8,098 bases of DNA from JBEEOW01 sp041191405 (GTDB taxonomy: Bacteria > Bacteroidota > Bacteroidia > Cytophagales > UBA9547), in NCBI GenBank assembly GCA_041191405.1, contig JBEEOW010000061.1, positions 1 through 8,098 on the forward strand, written 5' to 3'. This document shows positions 1 to 4,376 of this stretch, in pieces. The position numbers and the translations under genes are program-made. The notes below the pieces were generated by a model. It did no database searches. It saw only the letters and a list, made by a program, of their open reading frames with translations, and was not told the DNA's origin. Each line of letters begins with the position of its first letter. Position 1 is the stretch's first letter.

Positions 1-24
1 TATATTAAAAAAGGTCGTAAATAA
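1..24 (+). CDS. possible C-terminal tail of an upstream gene (partial)
   Basis: The first reading frame is open from the window edge and ends at TAA 22-24, reading YIKKGRK before the stop. This basic tail would fit the end of a gene lying 12 bases before the annealing-protein start, as in the tight spacing of the rest of the operon. Seven codons cannot identify a protein. A second frame also stays open to a TAG at 32-34, so this is only a guess that the operon begins further left. Confidence 0.25.
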   Translation, partial: YIKKGRK

Positions 25-36
25 TCAAAAATAGTT

Positions 37-672
37 ATGGAAAACAAAACAATCTTTGAAACGTTAAGCGCTATTAACGTGAACGACAAAACCGAAAAAA
101 AGAGCGGTTTAACTTATCTTAGCTGGGCTTGGGCGTGGTCTGAATTTCAAAAAGTATGTCCTGAAGCTACTTACTACATTGTTAAAGATACTAGGGGTTT
201 ACCTTACTTCGCAGACGAAAGCGGTGCAATGGTGTACACTCGTGTTACTGTTGGTAATATTACTCACGAAATGTGGTTACCTGTAATGGACGGTGCAAAT
301 AGAGCCATGAAATCTACACCTTACACCTACACTACTAAATTTGGAGAAAAAACAGTTGAAGCCTTCACAATGTTTGATATTAACAAGACTATAATGCGTT
401 GCTTGACTAAGAATTTAGCAATGTTTGGTTTAGGAATTTATATTTACGCTGGTGAAGATTTGCCAGAGGGTTACGAAGCACCAGCATTATTAGAAATAAC
501 TACGCCAAAAAAATCAACACTTGACAAAGCTAGGTTTAGCGGAGCAATGGACAGCATTAAGAAAGGATTTTACACAGCTGAGAAATTACAAGAAAACTTT
601 GAATTAAGCGAGGAACAAAAAGCTGAATTAGATAAATTTATTAACGAAAAAACGAAAGAAAATGAAAAATAG
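37..672 (+). CDS. single-strand annealing protein, DUF1071/Sak3-like
   Basis: This 211-residue protein resembles the phage DUF1071 family, also called Sak3 single-strand annealing proteins. These bind ssDNA and anneal complementary strands in phage recombination and replication. Visible family hallmarks are the N-terminal LTYLSWAWAWSEF segment (about residues 25-37), the central AMKS/TMFDINKTIMRCLTKN region (about 90-127) and the AMFGLGIYIYAGEDLPEG segment (about 128-145). A charged, helix-rich tail (about 155-211) follows. The start is the first ATG of the frame, preceded by an A-rich stretch and no Shine-Dalgarno, as in Bacteroidota. It overlaps the next gene by 11 bases and lies two genes before a YqaJ-type exonuclease, the usual SSAP-exonuclease pairing. 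Family assignment is from remembered sequence patterns; the role is inferred from the family and context. Confidence 0.82.
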   Translation: MENKTIFETLSAINVNDKTEKKSGLTYLSWAWAWSEFQKVCPEATYYIVKDTRGLPYFADESGAMVYTRVTVGNITHEMWLPVMDGANRAMKSTPYTYTTKFGEKTVEAFTMFDINKTIMRCLTKNLAMFGLGIYIYAGEDLPEGYEAPALLEITTPKKSTLDKARFSGAMDSIKKGFYTAEKLQENFELSEEQKAELDKFINEKTKENEK

Positions 673-880
673 TGAAAAATACACCCAACTAGCTAAAGAA
701 GGAAAATTTGACCATTTACCAAATACTTGCATTTTTTCAGAGCCTGTTAATTTACAGGTTTGGGATAATGAACTTATGGATCCAGTTAATACTTATGTAT
801 TAGGCAAATTCAAAGGGTTATATGTTACAGAAGCTAATTTATGCTGGAAATATGCAAAATCAATAACTAAAATCAAATAA
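662..880 (+). CDS. small hypothetical protein in recombination operon
   Basis: I do not recognise this 72-residue protein. It has no obvious membrane segment, signal peptide or metal-binding cluster. The centre is rich in aromatic and polar residues (FSEPVNLQVWDNELMDP, about 25-41), and the tail is basic (KYAKSITKIK). Its ATG lies inside the end of the annealing-protein gene (11-base overlap), and its stop is one base before the exonuclease start. It is therefore almost certainly co-transcribed and probably translated by coupling. Its place between an annealing protein and its exonuclease suggests an accessory part in recombination, but this is inference from position only. Confidence 0.7.
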   Translation: MKNSEKYTQLAKEGKFDHLPNTCIFSEPVNLQVWDNELMDPVNTYVLGKFKGLYVTEANLCWKYAKSITKIK

Positions 881-881
881 C

Positions 882-1538
882 ATGGAACTAAAAATAAGAT
901 GTTCAGAATTAAGCCAGTTAATGACTAAAGGCAGAAGTAAAGCCGAGCCACTAGGCGAAACGGCTAAATCCTATATTCAAGAAAAGGCTAAATGTGATTT
1001 CTACGGCATTAATCCAATATTGGAAAACAAATATCTTAGTAAGGGTATAATGAACGAACAAATCGGGATTGACTTAGTTAATCAAGTTCGCTTTATGGAT
1101 TTTGTTAAAAATACAGAGCGTATAGATATAGGGTGGCTAACAGGCGAATGTGATATAAACGCAACGGATAGAATTATAGATATTAAATGCAGTTGGAGTT
1201 TTGATACGTTCCCAGCCTTTGAAGAGGAAGCGCAAAAATCTGTTAAAAAAGCTGGTTACGATTGGCAAATGAGGGGTTACATGATGCTTTTTAATAAAGA
1301 AATTGCTGAAGTGATATATTGCCTTACATCAACTCCTGATAGCTTGTTAACTCAATGGGACGACTTGACAATGCACAAGGTGGATAACATCGAAGCTGAA
1401 AAGCGAATTACAGCTGTAAGAGTTGAAAGGGATGTGGAAATAGAAGAGCAAATAAAAGAACAGTATAAAATCGGAAACGAATATTATAAAGAGTGTATTA
1501 ACGAGTTATTAACTAAAAACCAAAAATCATGGATTTAA
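882..1538 (+). CDS. YqaJ/lambda-exonuclease-type recombination nuclease
   Basis: The 218-residue protein fits the PD-(D/E)XK nuclease superfamily, YqaJ/lambda exonuclease type. These resect 5' ends of dsDNA to make ssDNA for an annealing protein. The probable active site is visible: helix acid E59 (GIMNEQIG), D91 in LTGECDI, and the D100-x-K102 pair in IIDIKCSWS. The later WQMRGYMML helix (about 128-136) matches the conserved glutamine-containing helix of the family. The residue before the catalytic lysine motif is Asp rather than the more common Glu (DIK instead of EIK), a conservative change. It starts one base after the preceding stop and overlaps the DUF3127 gene by 10 bases. With the upstream Sak3-like gene it forms a two-component recombinase; its tail after about 190 is helical and charged. 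Confidence 0.82.
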   Translation: MELKIRCSELSQLMTKGRSKAEPLGETAKSYIQEKAKCDFYGINPILENKYLSKGIMNEQIGIDLVNQVRFMDFVKNTERIDIGWLTGECDINATDRIIDIKCSWSFDTFPAFEEEAQKSVKKAGYDWQMRGYMMLFNKEIAEVIYCLTSTPDSLLTQWDDLTMHKVDNIEAEKRITAVRVERDVEIEEQIKEQYKIGNEYYKECINELLTKNQKSWI

Positions 1539-1858
1539 AAGGAGAATTAATCAAAATTTACGAAACAAAACAAGTAAGCGAAAAATTTGCACTTAGGGAA
1601 TTTGTAATTGAAACAAAAGAACAATACCCACAGAGTATTATTTTACAGGTATCACAAGACAAATGTAAAGTGTTGGACAGTTACAGATTGGGAGATTTAG
1701 TGCAAGTAAGCATAAATGTACGAGGTCGAAAATGGACTGACAAAAACGGTCAAGATAGATTTTTCAACACGTTAGAAGTTTGGAAAATTACAAACGAAAG
1801 TTCAGCGCCTGTAAGTGTACCAGCTCCAGCAACTAAAGAAAATGATTTACCTTTTTAG
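1529..1858 (+). CDS. DUF3127 family SSB-like protein
   Basis: This 109-residue protein matches the DUF3127 pattern common in Bacteroidota. The N-terminal strand is LKGELIKIYETKQVSEKFALREFVIET, then EQYPQSIILQV (about 34-44), a LGDLVQVSINVRGRKW region (about 55-70) and a final FFNTLEVWKI strand (about 79-88). This layout is consistent with an OB fold. A low-complexity Ser/Ala/Pro linker (about 91-101) leads to an acidic tip ending DLPF, nearly the same as the C-terminal tip of bacterial SSB proteins that recruits replication and repair partners. A ssDNA-binding role in the recombination operon is therefore a strong inference, although the family is formally of unknown function. It starts within the exonuclease gene (10-base overlap). 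Confidence 0.8.
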   Translation: MDLKGELIKIYETKQVSEKFALREFVIETKEQYPQSIILQVSQDKCKVLDSYRLGDLVQVSINVRGRKWTDKNGQDRFFNTLEVWKITNESSAPVSVPAPATKENDLPF

Positions 1859-1860
1859 AT

Positions 1861-2076
1861 ATGGAAAAGATAAAAGCAGAACAATTAATTAACCTTACCA
1901 ATGATTGTAAGGAAATTATAAACGACTACATGGTTAAGCATGAGTTAAGTATTCACGCATTTACTAAGCTATGTAAATTGAACTCAAATCAATTGTATTT
2001 ATTCTTAAACGGACATAGAGGGTTAAACCTTACGACTATGCAGAGAATAGCTGAAATAATAAGTAAGGAGGGTTAA
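1861..2076 (+). CDS. small helix-turn-helix protein (Xre/Cro-like)
   Basis: The 71-residue protein is all-helical, with a probable HTH at about residues 27-66: SIHAFTKLCKLNSNQLYLFLNG, then LNLTTMQRIAEIIS. The spacing, the glycine after the recognition helix and the final TMQRIAEII helix resemble Xre/Cro DNA-binding domains. About 25 further residues precede the domain, and there is no room for a second domain. It starts two bases after the DUF3127 stop and is the last gene of the operon. Its TAA lies in the loop of a terminator. A likely job is local transcription control, for example of the promoter region just downstream. No inverted-repeat operator can be assigned with confidence. Confidence 0.68.
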   Translation: MEKIKAEQLINLTNDCKEIINDYMVKHELSIHAFTKLCKLNSNQLYLFLNGHRGLNLTTMQRIAEIISKEG

Positions 2077-2090
2077 CACCCTCTTTTTTT
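2064..2090 (+). terminator. intrinsic terminator of the recombination operon
   Basis: GAGGG (2068-2072) pairs with CCCTC (2079-2083) around the loop TTAACA, followed by a run of T (2084-2090). Pairing can extend with G-U and A-T pairs using the A/T flanks. The TAA of the HTH gene (2074-2076) lies in the loop, so a ribosome finishing that gene would sit on the hairpin. Confidence 0.85.
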
Positions 2091-2122
2091 GTTAAAAAAG
2101 TGTTAAAATAAAAATATTTTTG
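2088..2122 (+). promoter_or_regulatory. possible upstream Bacteroidota-type promoter
   Basis: TTTG at 2088-2091 and TATTTTTG at 2115-2122 fit the TTTG / TAnnTTTG consensus but with a long 23-base spacer. The first element overlaps the terminator's T run. If used, it would give a leader of about 65 bases to the gene at 2193, in tandem with the promoter at 2131-2160. Confidence 0.35.
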
Positions 2123-2130
2123 CAATTGTA

Positions 2131-2160
2131 TTGTTTATTCAAAATTAATTTATATATTTG
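2131..2160 (+). promoter_or_regulatory. Bacteroidota-type promoter for the gene at 2193
   Basis: A TTG at 2131-2133 lies 19 bases before TATATTTG (2153-2160), a match to the Bacteroidota sigma-70-like -7 element TAnnTTTG. Transcription would start a few bases after 2160, giving a leader of about 25-30 bases before the ATG at 2193. The site follows directly on a terminator, which supports a new transcription unit. Confidence 0.72.
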
Positions 2161-2192
2161 TGTATAGTTATAAACAATTAAAACAAAACAAA

Positions 2193-2477
2193 ATGAAAAA
2201 TTCAATTCAAAACCAAGTAGTAGAAGTAGTATCTAACAATGTTGTAGATTACTTTGCAAATTCAATCACTTCATCTGATTTTGTTAAAAAACACATCAAA
2301 CCAATCGTAACAGTATCAGAAGATCAAGAAGAAAAAATCAGTGATATTCTCTCTGAATACAACAGAGATTGGGATAATGCTGATTGCGATTCAGAAGGGG
2401 CAACGAAAGAACAAGACGCAGAACTTGATAGAATTATTGAGAAATGTTCAAAAGCTATTGCTGATGTCGTTGCGTAA
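2193..2477 (+). CDS. hypothetical acidic protein
   Basis: I do not recognise this 94-residue protein. The frame is open back to a GTG at 2160, but that codon overlaps the promoter's -7 element. The ATG at 2193, preceded by the A-rich AAACAAAACAAA leader typical of Bacteroidota, is the credible start. The N-terminal half looks helical (QNQVVEVVSNNVVDYFANS), and the C-terminal half is strongly acidic (about 50-85, including WDNADCDSEGATKEQDAEL), ending in a helix. By my count there are about 20 acidic and 10 basic residues. No membrane segment or catalytic motif is visible. As the first gene after a dedicated promoter it may be well expressed. Confidence 0.72.
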   Translation: MKNSIQNQVVEVVSNNVVDYFANSITSSDFVKKHIKPIVTVSEDQEEKISDILSEYNRDWDNADCDSEGATKEQDAELDRIIEKCSKAIADVVA

Positions 2478-2495
2478 GATTTTTCACTTAGAACT

Positions 2496-2699
2496 ATGCG
2501 ACTAATCCTAATACTACTTCCACTCCAACTAGCAACGCACCCAAAGCCTATAACGGTAAGGGTGCAAAAGTTGGAATACAGCGAACATATAAGGCTAAAG
2601 TTAAATGCAATACTAGAAATTCCAGAGGGTAGGAATTACTGGGAAAAAGAGTTTAAAACAATTAATTACGAAAATAAATTAAAAGAGTATTTAAAATGA
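2496..2699 (+). CDS. small hypothetical protein with hydrophobic N-terminus
   Basis: I do not recognise this 67-residue protein. It begins with a short hydrophobic stretch (RLILILLPLQLA, residues 2-13), which could be a weak signal or anchor but is short for a full membrane helix. The remainder is charged and ends in a lysine-rich helix (INYENKLKEYLK). It starts 18 bases after the preceding stop. Its TGA is only four bases before the acceptor stem of the tRNA-like element, so one transcript probably carries both. With no homology cue its reality rests on position and an open frame; confidence is moderate. Confidence 0.5.
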   Translation: MRLILILLPLQLATHPKPITVRVQKLEYSEHIRLKLNAILEIPEGRNYWEKEFKTINYENKLKEYLK

Positions 2700-2703
2700 A
2701 TAT

Positions 2704-2804
2704 AGTCAGGTAGCGGAATTGGTAGACGCTAGTGTTGAGATACGAGAGATAAGGTCATAGTAATATCGCAGACTCTCTTACAGGTTCGAATCCTGTCCTG
2801 ACTA
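2704..2804 (+). tRNA. class II tRNA or tRNA-like element (Leu-like), abnormal anticodon region
   Basis: The ends fold as a tRNA. The acceptor stem is AGTCAGG (2704-2710) with CCTGACT (2797-2803), plus T2703-A2804 as a possible extra pair. The D arm is GCG (2713-2715) with CGC (2727-2729) around GAATTGGTAGA. The T arm is ACAGG-TTCGAAT-CCTGT (2780-2796). The D loop is typical of bacterial tRNA-Leu. A2804 would be the discriminator; CCA is not encoded. The 50 bases between the D and T stems hold no canonical 5-bp/7-base anticodon arm in any register. The nearest is a weak 3-bp stem (2732-2734 with 2741-2743) around TTGAGA, which would show GAG (Leu). AGAGA (2745-2749) and TCTCT (2774-2778) could form an enlarged variable arm. 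It may be a divergent tRNA-Leu, a decayed tRNA or a tRNA mimic. Confidence 0.62.
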
Positions 2805-2812
2805 CATAATCT

Positions 2813-2853
2813 ACCCTAAGAGGATTGCAATAGAGGAACACTATTGAAAGGGT
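2813..2853 (+). ncRNA. nested hairpin between tRNA-like element and terminator
   Basis: An outer stem ACCCT (2813-2817) with AGGGT (2849-2853) encloses an inner stem CAATAG (2828-2833) with CTATTG (2841-2846) around the loop AGGAACA. Both stems are perfect. The segment contains no plausible coding frame, and together with the tRNA-like element and the terminator it makes a continuous structured stretch of about 180 bases. Function is unknown. It could be a processing element for the tRNA, part of a stable small RNA, or a leader for the gene at 2905. Confidence 0.5.
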
Positions 2854-2857
2854 TGAC

Positions 2858-2880
2858 TGCTAGGAAAGACTAGCATTTTT
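2858..2880 (+). terminator. intrinsic terminator after the tRNA-like element
   Basis: TGCTAG (2858-2863) pairs perfectly with CTAGCA (2870-2875) around the loop GAAAGA, followed at once by five T (2876-2880). This is a convincing Rho-independent terminator that would end the transcript from the 2131-2160 promoter. No TAnnTTTG promoter lies between it and the gene at 2905, so that operon may depend on readthrough or on an unrecognised promoter. Confidence 0.8.
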
Positions 2881-2904
2881 ATAAACTAAAACAATACTTT
2901 GAAA

Positions 2905-3276
2905 ATGGAAATTAATCTAAAAGAAGTAAGAAAAGAGATTAGGAATTTAAAAAAAATAGTAACTCTTGATGAACTAAACAATGTTAAGGTAAACGCAATT
3001 CAAAAAGGTGATTTACGTGGCTTTTATGCTCAATTAACTGGGCACTTTTTCAGTAGTAGAGCGCATTTATTAATACTTGATAGTGCTGCTTTATTTTACC
3101 AAGATAATGGTTTGGGACTAACACCGAGAAATAAAATAATACCTCCAAACTTTATGACATATCCAAATCAAAGAAACTTTACAGTAATGGAGGTTTACAT
3201 GGCTTTTAATCACGACAAAATAAACCATATTTTAAAATTTTTAAAATCTGAAATTAAACAATTAAATTTATATTAA
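2905..3276 (+). CDS. hypothetical protein
   Basis: I do not recognise this 123-residue protein. The frame is open to a TTG at 2899, but the ATG at 2905, two codons in, is the normal start and has an A-rich upstream sequence. The N-terminus is a charged helix (NLKEVRKEIRNLKKIV, residues 4-19). The middle contains FYAQLTGHFFSSRAHLLILD (about 41-60) with aromatic and histidine residues. A proline-rich loop (about 78-90) precedes the final helix (about 105-123). No catalytic signature or membrane helix stands out. It begins 24 bases after a terminator and ends two bases before the next ATG. Confidence 0.68.
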   Translation: MEINLKEVRKEIRNLKKIVTLDELNNVKVNAIQKGDLRGFYAQLTGHFFSSRAHLLILDSAALFYQDNGLGLTPRNKIIPPNFMTYPNQRNFTVMEVYMAFNHDKINHILKFLKSEIKQLNLY

Positions 3277-3278
3277 TT

Positions 3279-3578
3279 ATGAAAGTAGAAATACACGATT
3301 ACAACATAGGTACACAGTCAGGCGATGCGCTTGTATTAGTGTATGGAGATACCACGAATTTTGATGATATAATTTTCGATGGAACTGTAAATTTTGAATT
3401 TACTGTGGACAAATACCAAACTGGCGACGGGTATCTTACACCGATTGAAAATTGGATGGATGTTGAAATTACGGACGTAGAATATTTTGATAATGAAAAC
3501 CGCAGAATTAATCCGAAACACGACATTCAAACATCGATTGAGTATAATTTAATGGAATTAATAAAGGACAATGACTAA
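3279..3578 (+). CDS. hypothetical, highly acidic small protein
   Basis: I do not recognise this 99-residue protein. By my count it has about 22 Asp/Glu against 6 Lys/Arg, a strong net negative charge, and alternating hydrophobic and acidic residues suggest a beta-rich fold (DALVLVYGDT, FDGTVNFEFTVD, MDVEITDVEYFD). No cysteine pairs, signal peptide or membrane segment are seen. It starts two bases after the upstream stop and overlaps the downstream gene by 8 bases (ATGACTAA), so translation is probably coupled. Small acidic beta-rich phage proteins sometimes mimic DNA to block host nucleases or repressors, but that is speculation here. Two minus-strand open frames across it are shadows. Confidence 0.7.
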   Translation: MKVEIHDYNIGTQSGDALVLVYGDTTNFDDIIFDGTVNFEFTVDKYQTGDGYLTPIENWMDVEITDVEYFDNENRRINPKHDIQTSIEYNLMELIKDND

Positions 3579-3924
3579 AGAAGAAAAAAACAACGTAACC
3601 AGACTAAGTGCTTTATGCAGCATTACGACAATCTACATACAAGGCTGTAAAAAGACCATTGAGGAAGCCAATACAAAGGTATTGAGGGAGCAATACAAAT
3701 ACGATACTTTGAGTATTCCAAATAAAAAAGTAGTGGATAAAAAAATACAGGAAGCTATTAAAAATTTGCACCTTACATTAAATACTACAACAATGATATT
3801 AAACAGGATTGACAAATCAATTAGAGGAACTTTATCGGATGAGTTTGTAGAAGATTTAATCGATAATCTGGATGAGGTATTAGAAAATATTGATTTAGAT
3901 GAAATTTTGAAAAATAAGAAATAA
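3571..3924 (+). CDS. hypothetical helical protein
   Basis: I do not recognise this 117-residue protein. It appears almost entirely helical: a long charged segment (CKKTIEEANTKVLREQYKYD, about 26-45), a basic stretch (NKKVVDKKIQEAIKNLH, about 51-67), a Thr-rich helix (LTLNTTTMILNRID, about 68-81), and an acidic Leu/Ile/Asp-rich tail (about 94-114) with possible coiled-coil character. It overlaps the preceding gene by 8 bases, and its TAA shares the A with the next ATG (TAATG). It is therefore part of the same translationally coupled run of small genes. Function is unknown. Confidence 0.66.
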   Translation: MTKEEKNNVTRLSALCSITTIYIQGCKKTIEEANTKVLREQYKYDTLSIPNKKVVDKKIQEAIKNLHLTLNTTTMILNRIDKSIRGTLSDEFVEDLIDNLDEVLENIDLDEILKNKK

Positions 3925-4007
3925 TGAAAAAAGAAATACTTATATTCCTATACGGACTATTAATAGGTTTATTTATTAACATTATAGTTGACTTGATAAT
4001 ATTATGA
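3924..4007 (+). CDS. 27-residue single-pass membrane peptide
   Basis: ATG 3924-3926 overlaps the previous TAA by one base. The frame encodes MKKEILIFLYGLLIGLFINI followed by IVDLIIL and TGA 4005-4007. After the MKKE start, nearly the whole peptide is one hydrophobic helix of about 22 residues, so an inner-membrane peptide with the charged N-terminus inside is likely. The start-stop overlap with its neighbour supports coupled translation. It is too short for homology calls. Possible roles include a lysis-related or superinfection peptide, but nothing in the sequence decides this. Confidence 0.5.
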   Translation: MKKEILIFLYGLLIGLFINIIVDLIIL

Positions 4008-4105
4008 GAATATTAATATACTACGCACTATTTAAGTCTTTTTTAACTTATTTGGTTATAAAGCATAAAATCCGTAAATTTGTAACGTTTTGTTTTAATT
4101 GTTAG
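4004..4105 (+). CDS. possible 33-residue hydrophobic/basic peptide
   Basis: ATG 4004-4006 overlaps the preceding TGA (ATGA), the classic coupling arrangement, and the frame runs to TAG 4103-4105. It starts MRILIYYALFKSFLTYLVIK and ends in a basic, cysteine-containing tail (HKIRKFVTFCFNC). One amphipathic or membrane helix is plausible. Against it, its second half lies on top of the TTTG / TAAATTTG promoter and its stop reaches the leader hairpin, so the frame may be open by chance. Low confidence. Confidence 0.32.
   Translation: MRILIYYALFKSFLTYLVIKHKIRKFVTFCFNC
4051..4082 (+). promoter_or_regulatory. Bacteroidota-type promoter of the modification/packaging operon
   Basis: TTTG at 4051-4054, a 20-base spacer and TAAATTTG at 4075-4082 match the TTTG / TAnnTTTG consensus well. 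Transcription would begin a few bases after 4082, giving a leader of about 110 bases before the ATG at 4197 that contains the hairpin at 4109-4175. It most likely drives the genes from 4197 to 7666. Confidence 0.75.
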
Positions 4106-4108
4106 TAA

Positions 4109-4175
4109 TATTAGGGGGTTGCATTTCGTTCTTCGTGCATAGTTCAACTTTAAATTAATACTGCACCCCCTAGTA
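4109..4175 (+). promoter_or_regulatory. long leader hairpin with competing pairing
   Basis: TATTAGGGGGT (4109-4119) pairs with ACCCCCTAGTA (4165-4175), with one U-G pair. After a bulged T4120, GCA (4121-4123) pairs with TGC (4162-4164). This gives 14 pairs including five consecutive G-C, around a loop of 38 bases. GTGCA at 4135-4139 is also a perfect complement to TGCAC 4162-4166, and GCA 4121-4123 can pair with TGC 4136-4138, so two folds compete. No T run follows, so it is not an intrinsic terminator. It starts about 20 bases after the predicted transcript start and ends 21 bases before the ATG at 4197. A regulatory leader, an RNA-stabilising hairpin or a protein-binding site are all possible. 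Confidence 0.6.
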
Positions 4176-4196
4176 ACTACCCTAAACCTATAAATC

Positions 4197-4376
4197 ATGA
4201 AATACTTACTTTTTCCTATACTTTACATAATCTGGACTTTAGACCGTATTTTCTGCGCCATATTGCCACACACCGAGCACCCGAAATTTAAAGATTTTTT
4301 CCCTAATTGGAATATAGTTAAATTTGCGTTGGTAAGAGTATTAATTTTAATTTTAGTTGTATGGATTTTCAGTTAA
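4197..4376 (+). CDS. 59-residue two-helix membrane protein
   Basis: A complete frame from ATG 4197 to TAA 4374-4376 encodes 59 residues. Hydrophobic segment 1 (MKYLLFPILYIIW, then DR, then IFCAIL, about residues 1-23) and segment 2 (VKFALVRVLILILVVWIFS, about 41-59) flank a polar loop with PHTEHPKFKDFFPNWN. This hairpin topology with a short loop is seen in holins, spanins and many small phage membrane proteins, but I cannot assign it. It is the first gene after the promoter and the leader hairpin. It overlaps the ParB-like gene by 16 bases in another frame, which supports coupled translation. Confidence 0.65.
   Translation: MKYLLFPILYIIWTLDRIFCAILPHTEHPKFKDFFPNWNIVKFALVRVLILILVVWIFS

Noticed and set aside
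2160..2192. GTG start at 2160 for the acidic protein
   Set aside because: The codon overlaps the promoter's -7 element, so it would lie at or before the transcript start; ATG at 2193 has the typical A-rich leader.
2780..2806. 3' end of the tRNA-like element as a phage attachment site
   Set aside because: No second copy of this 3' segment and no integrase gene are visible in the window.
2700..2810. Suppressor tRNA for a recoded stop codon, as in some crAss-like phages
   Set aside because: No anticodon complementary to TAG or TGA can be placed in a proper loop, and TAG, TGA and TAA all act as ordinary gene ends here.
3299..3530. Two minus-strand open frames (64 and 75 codons) opposite the acidic protein gene
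   Set aside because: They lie fully within the plus-strand gene at 3279-3578, have no promoter or context and are compositional shadows.
3633..3815. Minus-strand 60-codon frame with hydrophobic and Cys-rich residues
   Set aside because: Contained in the plus-strand gene at 3571-3924; the hydrophobicity is what antisense of AT-rich lysine/asparagine codons gives.
4109..4175. Long hairpin as an intrinsic terminator of the upstream genes
   Set aside because: No T run follows the 3' arm and it lies downstream of a good promoter, so a leader element fits better.
4319..4326. Second TAAATTTG as a promoter for the ParB-like gene
   Set aside because: No TTTG/TTG at suitable spacing upstream, and it is inside the 59-codon gene; the same octamer also occurs by chance at 5582-5589 within the methyltransferase gene.
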